A stretch of DNA of 64,000 nucleotides from the NCBI GenBank assembly GCA_963813485.1, contig CAWEZE010000001.1, positions 62,001-126,000 of the forward strand, written 5' to 3'. This document shows, in pieces, positions 43,889 through 52,854 of the stretch; position 1 is the stretch's first letter; every line of letters starts with the position of its first letter. A model generated the notes under the pieces. It was not told the origin of the DNA, did no database searches, and worked only from the letters and a program-made list of their open reading frames with translations. The position numbers and the translations under genes are program-made. This DNA is from DASQUK01 sp963813485. GTDB taxonomy: Bacteria; Actinomycetota; Acidimicrobiia; Acidimicrobiales; VFJN01.

Positions 43889-44770
43889 ATGGACGACAAC
43901 GACTGGCTGACCAAGCGATTCGAGGAACACCGGGCGCACCTACGGGCGGTGGCCTACCGAATGCTGGGTTCGCTCAGCGAGGCCGAAGATGCCGTCCAGG
44001 AGACCTGGCTGCGGCTCAGCCACGCCGACACCAGCGACGTCGAGAACCTGGGTGGCTGGCTCACGACCGTCGTCTCGCGCGTGTGCCTGAACCGGCTGCG
44101 TTCCCGCTCGTCCCGGCGCGAGGAGTCCCTCGACTCGCACGTGCCCGATCCGATCGTGCAGCGCGAGGACGAGCTCGACCCCGAGCACGAAGCCGAACTG
44201 GTCGACTCGGTCGGCCTCGCGCTGCTGGTGGTACTCGAGACGCTCGCTCCGGCGGAGCGGCTGGCATTCGTCCTGCACGACATGTTCGCGGTGCCCTTCG
44301 ACGACGTCGCCACCATCGTGGGGCGCTCCCCGGCCGCGGTGCGGCAGCTTGCCAGCCGGGCGCGTCGCCGGGTCCAGGGCGCGGCCACACCTGACGTCGA
44401 TGTGGCGCGCCAGCGGGAGGTGGTGGACGCGTTCTTCGCGGCCGCCCGGGGCGGTGACTTCGAGGCGCTGGTCGCCGTCCTCGACCCGGACGTAGTGCTG
44501 CGATCCGACGGGGGCGTCTCGCGTCCTAGCGTCTCGGTGCTGGTTCGCGGTGCGGCGACCGTGGCCAAGCGTGCGCTGATGTTCACGCGGCTCTCGCCGT
44601 TCGTGCGGCCGGCGGTCGTCAACGGTGCTGCGGGGGTCGTCGTAGCCCCCGGTGGCGTGCCGGTCTCGGTCATGGGCTTCACCGTCAGGGGCGGCAGGAT
44701 CGTCGAGATCCACGCGATCGCCGACCCCGAGCGCCTACGCGAGCTCGAACTGCCGGTATTCGACGACTGA
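43889..44770 (+). CDS. ECF41-family RNA polymerase sigma factor with C-terminal SnoaL-like domain
   Basis: A 293-residue sigma factor. Region 2 reads LRAVAYRMLGSLSEAEDAVQETWLR (about residues 18-42); region 4 is LAPAERLAFVLHDMFAVPFD and then VATIVGRSPAAVRQLASRARRR (about 118-160). A SnoaL-like domain of about 120 residues follows, the hallmark of ECF41, which modulates activity without a separate anti-sigma factor. The DGGG-type motif of the family appears as SDGGVSRP. The ATG at 43889 follows a candidate TGTCACA promoter. It probably controls itself and the divergent oxidoreductase. Confidence 0.88.
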   Translation: MDDNDWLTKRFEEHRAHLRAVAYRMLGSLSEAEDAVQETWLRLSHADTSDVENLGGWLTTVVSRVCLNRLRSRSSRREESLDSHVPDPIVQREDELDPEHEAELVDSVGLALLVVLETLAPAERLAFVLHDMFAVPFDDVATIVGRSPAAVRQLASRARRRVQGAATPDVDVARQREVVDAFFAAARGGDFEALVAVLDPDVVLRSDGGVSRPSVSVLVRGAATVAKRALMFTRLSPFVRPAVVNGAAGVVVAPGGVPVSVMGFTVRGGRIVEIHAIADPERLRELELPVFDD

Positions 44771-44919
44771 TCGCTCAGGCGCAAACGTTGGGCCGAACGG
44801 TCAGATCTTGAAGATCACGACGTACGTGGCGCCGGTATCCGTCGCGAAGTCTGGGTGGGTCGAGTTGAGGAGATGTCCATGCGTGGCTCCTTTGCTTGAC
44901 CTCGTTCGATGCGACACCG

Positions 44920-45918
44920 CTACGTGACCAGCACAGCGGCGCCCGTGAGCCGGTCGTTGGCCAGGTCGGCCAGCGCCCGGTCGGCAGCGTCGAGCGGGTA
45001 GGGGGTGGCCGTCACGCGCACGCCGAGGCGCGCGGCGAGCGCCAGGAACTCCTCGCCGTCGGCCCGCGTGTTGGCGGTGACGCTGCGAACCTGCCGCTCC
45101 TGGAACAGGTGGCGCTGGTAGTTCAGCGGCGGCACGTCGCTCAGGTGGATGCCGGCGACGGCCAGCGTGCCGCCACGGTCGAGGGCGGCCAGTGCGGGGG
45201 GCACCAGATCTCCGGCTGGCGCGAACAGGATGGCAGCGTCGAGCGGCTCGGGGGGCGGGGCGTCGGCGGGCCCGGCGGAGTCCGCCCCCAGGTCGAGCGC
45301 GAGCTGGCGGGCGGCCGCGGCGCGGGTCATGACGTGCACGGTCGCGCCTTGCGCCAGGGCCACCTGCGCGGCGAGATGCGCCGAGGCCCCGAATCCGTAG
45401 ATGCCGAGCCGACCACCCGGCGGCAGCTCGGCCCGCCGCAGGGCCCGGTAGCCGATGATGCCGGCGCACAGCAGCGGCGCCGCGTGCACGTCGTCGAAGC
45501 TGTCGGGTAGCTCGTAGGCGTACGCCTCGTCGACCACGGCCCACTGGGCGTACCCACCGTCCGCGTCCCAGCCGGTGAAGCGCGGGTCGATGCAGAGGTT
45601 CTCTCGGCCTCGCCGGCACCACCGGCAGCGCCCGCACGTGTGGCGCAGCCAGGCGATGCCGGCCCGCTGGCCCATCTGGAACCGGCTGGTGCCGGCGCCG
45701 AGCGCGTCGACCGTCCCGACGACCTCGTGCCCGGGGACGGTCGAGGGCCGGTGGGGCGGTAGATCGCCCACGGCCAGGTGGAGGTCGGTCCGGCACACGC
45801 CGCAGGCGACGACCCGCACCCGGATCTCGCCCGGCCCGGGTTCGGGGATCGGACGCTCCACCGCCACCAGGGGGCCCGTGGCGATCGGCCCCGGCGTTTC
45901 GACGACCCACGCCTTCAT
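44920..45918 (-). CDS. Zinc-dependent alcohol dehydrogenase family protein
   Basis: A 332-residue zinc alcohol dehydrogenase (MDR). The catalytic zinc ligands are in ACGVCRTDLH and VPGHEVVG, and the structural zinc loop has four cysteines (HTCGRCRWCRRGRENLC). The nucleotide-binding motif is LGIYGFGASAHLAAQVA. It oxidises an alcohol or reduces an aldehyde with NAD(P). The order of motifs resembles the AdhA-type enzymes of mycobacteria. The ATG at 45918 is chosen; the open frame continues upstream into an operator-like palindrome. The 149 bases after the stop, to the ECF41 gene, show no gene. Confidence 0.9.
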   Translation of the reverse strand: MKAWVVETPGPIATGPLVAVERPIPEPGPGEIRVRVVACGVCRTDLHLAVGDLPPHRPSTVPGHEVVGTVDALGAGTSRFQMGQRAGIAWLRHTCGRCRWCRRGRENLCIDPRFTGWDADGGYAQWAVVDEAYAYELPDSFDDVHAAPLLCAGIIGYRALRRAELPPGGRLGIYGFGASAHLAAQVALAQGATVHVMTRAAAARQLALDLGADSAGPADAPPPEPLDAAILFAPAGDLVPPALAALDRGGTLAVAGIHLSDVPPLNYQRHLFQERQVRSVTANTRADGEEFLALAARLGVRVTATPYPLDAADRALADLANDRLTGAAVLVT

Positions 45919-45944
45919 GGCTCCCTCCCTGCGTTCGACGCACC

Positions 45945-45963
45945 AGTTCACCTTCTGTGAACT
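45945..45963. promoter_or_regulatory. Palindrome in the adh/yjbR divergent promoter
   Basis: AGTTCAC (45945-45951), spacer CTTCT, GTGAACT (45957-45963): a perfect 7-bp inverted repeat. It lies 27-45 bases upstream of the alcohol dehydrogenase start and 47-65 bases upstream of the YjbR start, a typical operator position. Confidence 0.5.
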
Positions 45964-46009
45964 CATTCTGGATGGATCCGGCCACGCCGAAGAACTAGGC
46001 ACCACTCCG

Positions 46010-46349
46010 ATGGTGACGATCGAGGACGTGCGGGACCTCGCGCTCGACGCTTCCCCGGACCGAGGAGGCGTTGGTCCGGGACCGAGTCAAGTTCCGGATC
46101 GGCCGGATCGTCTACCTGGCGTTCTCCCGAGACGAGACGCTCATGGGATTCGCCTTCCCCAAGGAGGAGCGTCAGGCCCTGATCGACTCCGAACCCCACA
46201 AGTTCGTGATGCCGAAGCGCTCCGACCTGCGCTACAACTGGGTGGTCGTCCGGCTCGAGGCGATCGACGACATGGAGATGCGAGAGATCGTGCTCGACGC
46301 GTGGCGCATGGTCGTGCCCAAGCGTGTGGCCGCCGAGCACCTCGGGTGA
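46010..46349 (+). CDS. MmcQ/YjbR-family DNA-binding protein, frameshifted near the N-terminus
   Basis: The expected start is ATG 46010 (MVTIEDVRDLALDASP). The frame then has to shift by one base near 46055-46060, in a run of four C, to continue as RTEEALVRDRVKFRIGRIVYLAF, FAFPKEERQALIDSEP, then DLRYNWVVVRLEA to the stop at 46349. Without the shift, translation could start only at TTG 46071, giving 92 residues. The YjbR fold resembles a double-wing DNA-binding domain, but no cellular role is settled. It is divergent from the alcohol dehydrogenase. Confidence 0.78.
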
Positions 46350-46412
46350 CTGGCGAGCCCGACCGATAAGCGGGTCGTGGCTCGTGCCCGATCCGGGCAC
46401 AATCCTCGGGTG

Positions 46413-49295
46413 ATGGATGCTCAGGTCCTGACCGACGCCGGCGTGTCGACCCGTGAGGCCGACGTGCTGTCCGGCGTCGCGGAGCACCTCACCAACGCCG
46501 AGATCGCCGCTCGCCTGTACATATCGGTGCGCACGGTCGAGAGCCACGTGTCGTCGTTGCTCCGCAAGCTCGGGGTCGCCGACCGCCGCGAGCTCGCCAG
46601 CTACGCCGCCGCGCTCGCCGCGGCACAACCGGCGGACGCGGAGGGACTCGGCGGCGCGCTCGCCACAACCCTGCCCGCGTCCAGGCCCCCGGCGCCGGCG
46701 ATCCCTACCCCGCTCACGTCCTTCGTGGGCCGGGTGGCCGAGCGGGAGGCACTGGGCGCGGCCATCGCCGGGCACCGGCTCGTCACCGCCGTCGGTCCCG
46801 GGGGCGTGGGCAAGACACGGCTCGCCATCGCGGTCGCCGCCGAGACGGTCGAGTCCGCCGACGCGGTCTGGTTCGTCGACCTGGTCCCGATCTCCGATCC
46901 CGGGATGGTGGCGGCCGCCGTGGCCGCGGTCCTGGGCGTGGCGGAGCGTCCGGGCGGCACCATCGATGACGCGGTCCTGGCCCGCCTCGGCAGGTCGGAG
47001 GCGCTGATCGTGCTCGACAACTGCGAGCACCTGGTCGACGGGGTCGCCGTCTTCGTGGAGCGCCTTCTGGCCACCTGCCCGCAGACCCGGGTTTTGGCCA
47101 CCAGTCGCACCCGCCTCATGCTGCCGTTCGAGCACGTCTTCCCGGTTCCCGGGCTGTCGTTGCAACCCGACGAGGACGAGGGCGCCGACGCGGTGGCGCT
47201 GTTCCTCGAGCGGGCTGGCGCGGGCGCCGGGTTCGAGCCGGGCCCGGGCGACGTGGCCCGCATCGCCCGCGTGTGCCGGTCGCTCGACGGCATGGCCCTC
47301 GCCATCGAGCTGGCCGCCGCTCGCCTCGCCACGCTGGGGCTCGACGGCGTGGAGTCGGGACTGGCCGACGCGCTGCGGATGCTGTCGGGCGGCTCGCGCC
47401 TCGACGAGCGGCACAGCTCCCTGCGCTCCACGATCGACTGGAGCTATGCCCTGCTCGAGCCTGACGAACAGGCGCTACTGCGGCGGGTGTCGGTGTTCGC
47501 GGCGCCGTTCACGGTCGAGGCCGCCGCCCAGGTGGCTGGCTTCGTGCCGGTCGACCCGGGCTTGGCGGACGGGCTCGCCCGGCTGGCCGACAACAGTCTC
47601 GCCGTCGCCCGACCCGGCTCCGAGACCCGCTACCGCGTGTTGGAGACGATTCGCCAATACGGCGTCGACCAGCTGGACCAGGTTGGCGAGCTCGAGGAGG
47701 TGCGGGCCCGGCAGGTGCGCTGGTGTGTGGCAACGGCCGAGAAGCTGGTCGAGCGGGCCGACGAAGGCGTCGAGGACTACGTCCAGGCTCGGGGTGGCGA
47801 CGGCGCCTGGCGCGGTGCGTTCGATCTGGTTGCCGACGACCTGCGCGCCGGGCTCGCCTGGGCCACGGGCCGGCCCGATCTGCGCGCCGACGCCCACCGG
47901 CTGGCGTTGCTGCTGGCGGCGCTGACGTTCCTGCGGGGCCTGCCCGCGGAGGCGCAGCGTCGTTTCGAGGAGGCGGCGACCCTCACCGACGACCCCGCGG
48001 CCCGGGTCACGGCACTCAACGATGCCGCCGGCGCCGCGATGTGCCGCCACGTCGGCAACGACACGTTCCGGCTGTGGCGGCAGGCCGCCGACATCGCCGC
48101 CGAGGCCGGCGACGGGGTCACGGCCGCGCACAACCTCGCGACCGCGGCGACGCTGATCAACCGGGGCCCGGGCATCATGGCCGAGGTCCCGCCCCCCGAG
48201 GTCGTCGACGAGCTGATCCAGGAGGCGGTGGCGCTGGCGGGTGGCTCACCCCGCGCCGAGCCGTCGATCCTCACCGCGCAGGCGTTCAACGGGGACGAGC
48301 TCGACCCGGTCACAAAGGAACTGGCCGAGCGGGCGGTCACGCTGGCCCGGCGAGTCGGCAGCGCGTACGACGAGAGCGCGGCGCTCGACGAGCTGTCGGC
48401 GGTCCACTTGGCGGGCGGCGACGTCCCCGCGGCGGTGGCCACCGTGCGTGCCCGTATCGAGGTGCTGAAACGCATCCCGCTCGGACCGGCCAACGGCATG
48501 GAGTTCTCCGACTGCTACGCCATGGCGTCGGAGATCAGCCTGACCGCCGGCGACTTCGTGGCCGCCCGGACCTATGCGGACCGCTTGGCGTCGCTGCCGT
48601 TCGTCACCGAGCTCGACCACATCGCCAGCGCCCGCCGCATCAAGGTCGACGCCATGGCCGGCGACCTCGACGCCGTGGTGGCGGCTGCCGAGCGGTTCCG
48701 CCGCAGTTGGGAACAGGCCGGGCGACCGGTGGCGAGCAACCTGGCGGGCGCCGCCCTGGCGGTCGCGATGGTTCACGGCCTGCGCGGCGACGAGCGCCAG
48801 CGCGCCGAATGGCGCGACCGCACGATCGCGATCGGCATGACCGCCGAACGCCTGGAAAGCCCGCTGAGCGGCTACGGCCCGACGTTCGACGCGATCGTCC
48901 AGCTGCACGTCGGCGACATCGACGCCGCCGTCGCCAGGTTGTCGGTCGATCCCGACCGGCTGCGCACCTGGTTCAGCGGTGAGTGGAGCCCGTGGTACGC
49001 CGCGCTGTGGGCCGAGGCCGCGGTGCTTGCCGGGCGCGCCGACGCCGCCGAGCGCATCGAGCGGGCCCGGCTGTCCGTCGCCGCCAACCCGGTGGCGGCG
49101 GCGATGGTCGAACGCGCCGCGGCGTTCGCCGACGGCGACACCGACCGGTTGGCGGCGGCCGCGGCGGCGCTGGAACCGACGGGCTGCCGCTATCAGTGGG
49201 CTCGGACCCTGGTGATGGCGGGTGGCGAGCACCGGGAGGCCGGCGAAGCGGCCCTGGAGCGCATGGGCGCCACCACCATGGGTATGCCGCAATAG
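46413..49295 (+). CDS. STAND ATPase regulator with N-terminal LuxR helix-turn-helix
   Basis: A 960-residue regulator with domain order opposite to the other three LuxR giants here. The helix-turn-helix comes first (residues 11-62, READVLSGVAEHLTNAEIAA, then YISVRTVESHVSSLLRKLG). An NB-ARC-type ATPase follows with Walker A VGPGGVGKTRLA (about 127-138), LIVLDNCEHL and the SRTRL sensor, then long helical repeats to the C-terminus. The ATG at 46413 is used because the helix-turn-helix begins right after; GTG 46377 is possible. Ligand and targets are unknown. Its last base overlaps the start of the haem-binding gene, so the two are coupled. Confidence 0.87.
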   Translation: MDAQVLTDAGVSTREADVLSGVAEHLTNAEIAARLYISVRTVESHVSSLLRKLGVADRRELASYAAALAAAQPADAEGLGGALATTLPASRPPAPAIPTPLTSFVGRVAEREALGAAIAGHRLVTAVGPGGVGKTRLAIAVAAETVESADAVWFVDLVPISDPGMVAAAVAAVLGVAERPGGTIDDAVLARLGRSEALIVLDNCEHLVDGVAVFVERLLATCPQTRVLATSRTRLMLPFEHVFPVPGLSLQPDEDEGADAVALFLERAGAGAGFEPGPGDVARIARVCRSLDGMALAIELAAARLATLGLDGVESGLADALRMLSGGSRLDERHSSLRSTIDWSYALLEPDEQALLRRVSVFAAPFTVEAAAQVAGFVPVDPGLADGLARLADNSLAVARPGSETRYRVLETIRQYGVDQLDQVGELEEVRARQVRWCVATAEKLVERADEGVEDYVQARGGDGAWRGAFDLVADDLRAGLAWATGRPDLRADAHRLALLLAALTFLRGLPAEAQRRFEEAATLTDDPAARVTALNDAAGAAMCRHVGNDTFRLWRQAADIAAEAGDGVTAAHNLATAATLINRGPGIMAEVPPPEVVDELIQEAVALAGGSPRAEPSILTAQAFNGDELDPVTKELAERAVTLARRVGSAYDESAALDELSAVHLAGGDVPAAVATVRARIEVLKRIPLGPANGMEFSDCYAMASEISLTAGDFVAARTYADRLASLPFVTELDHIASARRIKVDAMAGDLDAVVAAAERFRRSWEQAGRPVASNLAGAALAVAMVHGLRGDERQRAEWRDRTIAIGMTAERLESPLSGYGPTFDAIVQLHVGDIDAAVARLSVDPDRLRTWFSGEWSPWYAALWAEAAVLAGRADAAERIERARLSVAANPVAAAMVERAAAFADGDTDRLAAAAAALEPTGCRYQWARTLVMAGGEHREAGEAALERMGATTMGMPQ

Positions 49296-49819
49296 TGAAC
49301 CGGTCGGGTGCCTGGCGTGCCGTGCGCGGCGCCGCTCTGGGCGGGCTGGTGCTGTTTGCCGCCATCCAGCTCGTCCCGTACGGCTGGGGTCACCCCAACC
49401 CGCCGGTCACCCAGAACGCGCCGTGGCCCGACAGCGAGAGCGAACGCATCGCTCGGTCGTCCTGCTACGACTGCCACAGCAACGAGACCGACTGGCCCGC
49501 CTACTCGTATGTGGCCCCGATGTCGTGGTTGGTGCGCAGCGACGTCGAGTCCGGGCGCGACGAGCTGAACTTCTCCGAGTGGGACCGCGACGATGGTGAC
49601 GCCGACAAGGCGATCGAGGAGATCCTCGGCGGATCGATGCCTCCCGACCGGTACACCATGATCCACCGGGGCGCCCGGTTGACCGACGCGGAGGCGGATC
49701 GGCTCGTCGCCGCACTTCGCGTGTTGGACGAGGAACGGCGGGAGGGCAACGAGGATACCGGCGGCGGCGGCGGGGACGGAGACGGCCGAGGCGGAGACGA
49801 CGAGGACGGTGATGCCTGA
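49295..49819 (+). CDS. Membrane-anchored haem-binding domain protein (c-type motif)
   Basis: A 174-residue protein with an N-terminal membrane anchor (residues 9-29), then a single c-type haem motif SCYDCH (Cys57, Cys60, His61) followed by SNETDWPAYSYVAPMSWLV, and a distal methionine candidate in GGSMPPDRYTM. This matches the haem-binding domain family found next to the cytochromes of many bacteria. The last 30 residues are Gly/Asp-rich and disordered. The domain should lie outside the cytoplasmic membrane. GTG 49295 overlaps the LuxR stop by one base. Its role in electron transfer or sensing is not known. Confidence 0.8.
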   Translation: MNRSGAWRAVRGAALGGLVLFAAIQLVPYGWGHPNPPVTQNAPWPDSESERIARSSCYDCHSNETDWPAYSYVAPMSWLVRSDVESGRDELNFSEWDRDDGDADKAIEEILGGSMPPDRYTMIHRGARLTDAEADRLVAALRVLDEERREGNEDTGGGGGDGDGRGGDDEDGDA

Positions 49820-50761
49820 ATGAGCGAGCCGCTGGAGCTCGGTCCGGTGTTGCACATCGGCGGCGCAGAGGTGCGGGTGGGCACCTGCTCGTGGACCGAT
49901 AGAACCCTGGTGAAGGGCACCGACTGGTACCCGAAGCGTTCGATGAGCGCGGCCGAGCGGCTGGCCTACTACAGCGCTCGGTTCTCGGTGGTCGAGGCCG
50001 ACAACACCTACTACGGACCGCCGTCGCGCCAGCTGGCCGAGGGCTGGGCCGAGCGCACGCCCGACGGCTTCCGCATGAATGTCAAGGCCTACTCGATGAT
50101 GACGGGCCACCCCACGAAGCCCGAGACCCTGTGGCGAGACATTGCCGAGGCGCTCGAGCCGGAGGCGGCGGCCAAGCGCAATGTGTACCCCCACCATCTT
50201 CCCCCCGAAGCCGTCGAGGAGGTGTGGGCCCGCTTCGCCGACGCCCTCGAGCCGCTGCGGGCGAGCGGGCGGCTGGGGTCGATCCTGCTGCAGTATCCGC
50301 CATGGTTCACGCCCAAGCGCGCCAACCGTGACGAGCTGGCGCTGGCCCGCGAGCGGCTGGGTGGCCTGCCCGCCTGCGTGGAGCTGCGGTCGCCGTTGTG
50401 GTTCGGGCGCGACGATGTCGACCGGACGCTGCGATGGCTGGCGGACCACGAGCTGACGCTGGTGAACGTGGATGCCCCCAAGGTCAGCGAGCTGCCGCGC
50501 CTGGCGGCGGCGACGACGGATCTCGCAGTGGTGCGGTTCCATGGCCGGGCCGACGACACCTGGAAGGGGCGGGCAACGTCCGCCGCGGAGCGGTTCCGGT
50601 ACCTCTACGACAAGCGTGAGCTGCGCCCGTGGGTCAAGCGGGTGCAGGAGTTGGCCGGCGACACCCGCGAGGTCCACGTGCTGATGAACAACTGCTACGA
50701 GGACTATGGGGTCCGCAACGCTGCCGACATGACCGACCTACTGGCCTCGGTGGTCGACTGA
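49820..50761 (+). CDS. DUF72 (YecE-like) family protein
   Basis: A 313-residue TIM-barrel-like protein of the DUF72 family. It has VRVGTCSWTDRTLVKGTDWYP, the conserved YSARFSVVEADNTYYGPPS, the central GSILLQYPPWF, and the C-terminal VHVLMNNCYEDYGVRNA. The function of the family is not settled. Its ATG directly follows the stop of the haem-binding gene, so the LuxR, haem-binding and DUF72 genes form one operon. Confidence 0.9.
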   Translation: MSEPLELGPVLHIGGAEVRVGTCSWTDRTLVKGTDWYPKRSMSAAERLAYYSARFSVVEADNTYYGPPSRQLAEGWAERTPDGFRMNVKAYSMMTGHPTKPETLWRDIAEALEPEAAAKRNVYPHHLPPEAVEEVWARFADALEPLRASGRLGSILLQYPPWFTPKRANRDELALARERLGGLPACVELRSPLWFGRDDVDRTLRWLADHELTLVNVDAPKVSELPRLAAATTDLAVVRFHGRADDTWKGRATSAAERFRYLYDKRELRPWVKRVQELAGDTREVHVLMNNCYEDYGVRNAADMTDLLASVVD

Positions 50762-50826
50762 CCTTCCTTACGTTTGGTTGTCAGTAGAGTCGTCGAGGCT
50801 CCGGCCCGGCGCGCAGGAAGGAAACC

Positions 50827-51516
50827 GTGGTCAACGAGGCAAGAACGACGGCGACGCGGCCGGCGAGGAGGCGTCCACCCCGCAGGGCCAGCGAGCGCAG
50901 GCGCAGGGCGAGCAACCACGATGACCGGTGGACCGACATCGTCGAGCGCGCGGGCGCGATCTTCTACCGGAAGGGCTACGAGGCGACGAGCCTCCAGGAC
51001 ATCGCCGACTCGGTCGGCATGCTCAAGGGCAGCATCTACTACTACATCAAGACCAAGGAGGATCTCCTCTACGAGCTGGTCTCCCGGGCGCAGGACATGT
51101 TCGAGGCCACGCTCGAGGAGGACGAGGAGATCGCACGATCGCCGGGGCCGGTGCGACTGCGTGCGTTCATCGGCCGCTGGATGGCGCTGACCTCCAGGGA
51201 GCGGGAATGGGGCCTGGTCGCGGAGCGCGAGTTCATGCGGTTGAGCAGGCGCCGCCTCAAGCGCGTGATCGAGCGCCGCGACGAGCTCAGTAGCTATGTG
51301 AAGGACATCATCCGGCAGGGCATCGACGAGGGAGCGTTCGACCCAACCACCGACGAGTCGGTGGGGGCAGCGGCGATCTTCGAGCTGATGAAGACCAGCC
51401 ATCTGTGGCATCGACCGTCCGGTCCCCTCTCGATGGTCGAGCTCGGCGACTGGTACGCCACGTTCGCGATCCGCGGCCTCGGCGGGCCCCGCTGGCGCGA
51501 CCTCGAGTCGGGCTGA
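50827..51516 (+). CDS. TetR-family transcriptional regulator
   Basis: A 229-residue TetR protein. A basic, low-complexity N-terminal arm of about 30 residues precedes the helix-turn-helix (IVERAGAIFYRKGYEATSLQ, then DIADSVGMLKGSIYYYIKTKEDLL). The C-terminal helices form the ligand domain. The start is GTG 50827, with AGGAAGG upstream. The pattern SIYYYIKTKEDLLYEL resembles regulators of CoA-ester or lipid catabolism such as KstR2-type proteins. Together with the next TetR gene, 9 bases away, it precedes a crotonase and amidohydrolase on the other strand. Confidence 0.88.
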   Translation: MVNEARTTATRPARRRPPRRASERRRRASNHDDRWTDIVERAGAIFYRKGYEATSLQDIADSVGMLKGSIYYYIKTKEDLLYELVSRAQDMFEATLEEDEEIARSPGPVRLRAFIGRWMALTSREREWGLVAEREFMRLSRRRLKRVIERRDELSSYVKDIIRQGIDEGAFDPTTDESVGAAAIFELMKTSHLWHRPSGPLSMVELGDWYATFAIRGLGGPRWRDLESG

Positions 51517-51525
51517 CCCGATCCG

Positions 51526-52152
51526 ATGGACGCCTCGGTCACCGTCAATAGCAAGTTGCGCAGCCGCCTCCTCGAGGCGGGCAACGCCGTGTTCAGCGAG
51601 GTCGGCTACACGGGCGCGACCGTCGACGACCTCATCGAGCGCGCGTCGACCTCGCGGGCCACCTTCTACCGCTACTTCCGCAACAAGGACGACCTGTTCG
51701 ACGAGCTCAGTCGCGCCTGCTTCCGGGACATGAGGGCGATCGTCGAGGAGCTGGGCCGCGTCCAGGCCGGCGAGATCGACACCCACGAGATCGAGGAGGT
51801 CCTGGGCCAGTACCGCGATCTGCACGCTCGCCATGCGGGTGTGTTCAGGGCCTGGTGGGAGCGGGTCGCCCGCCTGGACCCCGAGGTGCCGGCCGAGGAA
51901 GGCCACGTCTTCAACCGCCTCGTCGAGAGCCTCACCCGGTTCGTGAGCGACGCCCGGGTGGAGTCGCTCGTCGCACCCGAGGTGCAGGCGGCCCTGCTCT
52001 ACCTGCTCATCGAGGGCTCGTACTCGGCGGTGACGTCGCGCTGGTCGCGCATCGACCCCGACACGTTGGCGCCCACGCTGGCCCGGATGGTGCACCGCAC
52101 CTATCTCGGGGGAGATGCACCGCGCCGCACCAGTCGCCTGCGGCTCGTCTGA
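51526..52152 (+). CDS. TetR-family transcriptional regulator
   Basis: A 208-residue TetR protein with a helix-turn-helix at residues 11-55 (LRSRLLEAGNAVFSEVGYTG, then ATVDDLIERASTSRATFYRYFRNKDDLF). Its ligand domain differs from the upstream TetR, so the pair is not a recent duplication. The ATG at 51526 lies 9 bases after the upstream stop and the two are cotranscribed. It converges on a third TetR gene with a gap of 13 bases. Ligand and targets unknown. Confidence 0.88.
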   Translation: MDASVTVNSKLRSRLLEAGNAVFSEVGYTGATVDDLIERASTSRATFYRYFRNKDDLFDELSRACFRDMRAIVEELGRVQAGEIDTHEIEEVLGQYRDLHARHAGVFRAWWERVARLDPEVPAEEGHVFNRLVESLTRFVSDARVESLVAPEVQAALLYLLIEGSYSAVTSRWSRIDPDTLAPTLARMVHRTYLGGDAPRRTSRLRLV

Positions 52153-52165
52153 GACGACACGCATC

Positions 52166-52849
52166 TCATCCGGGCCGGGCCGCACGGATCAGGTCGCGTG
52201 CGGGGCCTCCTTGGGACCTGTCCGACCCGAAGACGGAGCGATGGACGAGCTCGGTCAAGCCGTCGACCAGCTCGTCGAACGAGACGACGAGCTGCCCTCG
52301 ATGCGTCGACCGCGTGGCGCGGTCGATGAGGTTGTAGATGCAAACCGCCGCCAGATGGGGGTCGATGTCGGCGGCGTCGGCCGCTGTGATGCGATCCGCC
52401 AGCGCCGTGGTCCAGCGTCGTTGCGCCCGCAGGCCTTGCTTGGTGATGCGGGGATCGGCGTCCTCCACGATGGCGTCGAGCAGCGCCGCTTGGATGGCCG
52501 AATGCTCCAGGTAGAGACCGCACACCTCCGACAGCCAGGCGCGCAACCTGGCGAAGCCGGCCGGGCCGGGCTCGAAATCGGGCATCTTGGCGAGCAGGTC
52601 GTCCATCGCGGCGACGATGTCCTCCTGCATGGCGAGCAACAGGTCGTCCTTGCCGTCGAAGTAGACGTAGAACGTGCCGTGCGACGTGCGGGCCCGCTTG
52701 GCGACCCGCGCCACCCGGGCGCCGTGGTAGCTGTACGCGGAGAACTCCGCGACGGCGGCGTCGAGCAGGCGCGTCAGCGTGCGGCGGCCGCGCTCACGGC
52801 TCGTCCGAGCGTCGAGCACGCGGCGCCATCGCTCGGTCGAGGCCCCCAC
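52166..52849 (-). CDS. TetR-family transcriptional regulator
   Basis: About 227 residues. The helix-turn-helix reads RTLTRLLDAAVAEFSAYSYHG, split as RTLTRLLDAAVAEFSAYS and then ARVARVAKRARTSHGTFYVYF, DGKDDLL. A Leu/Ala-rich ligand domain follows. I take GTG 52849 as the start because a dyad at 52855-52870 then falls directly upstream; GTG 52861 or TTG 52870 are alternatives. It follows the crotonase gene on the same strand by about 60 bases and may control that operon or itself. Confidence 0.82.
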   Translation of the reverse strand: MGASTERWRRVLDARTSRERGRRTLTRLLDAAVAEFSAYSYHGARVARVAKRARTSHGTFYVYFDGKDDLLLAMQEDIVAAMDDLLAKMPDFEPGPAGFARLRAWLSEVCGLYLEHSAIQAALLDAIVEDADPRITKQGLRAQRRWTTALADRITAADAADIDPHLAAVCIYNLIDRATRSTHRGQLVVSFDELVDGLTELVHRSVFGSDRSQGGPARDLIRAARPG

Positions 52850-52854
52850 GCTTT

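Noticed and set aside
44813..44890. Minus-strand tail reading ending TGATYVVIFKI
   Set aside because: Looks protein-like, but has no start codon or homologous domain that I recognise and is only about 27 codons long.
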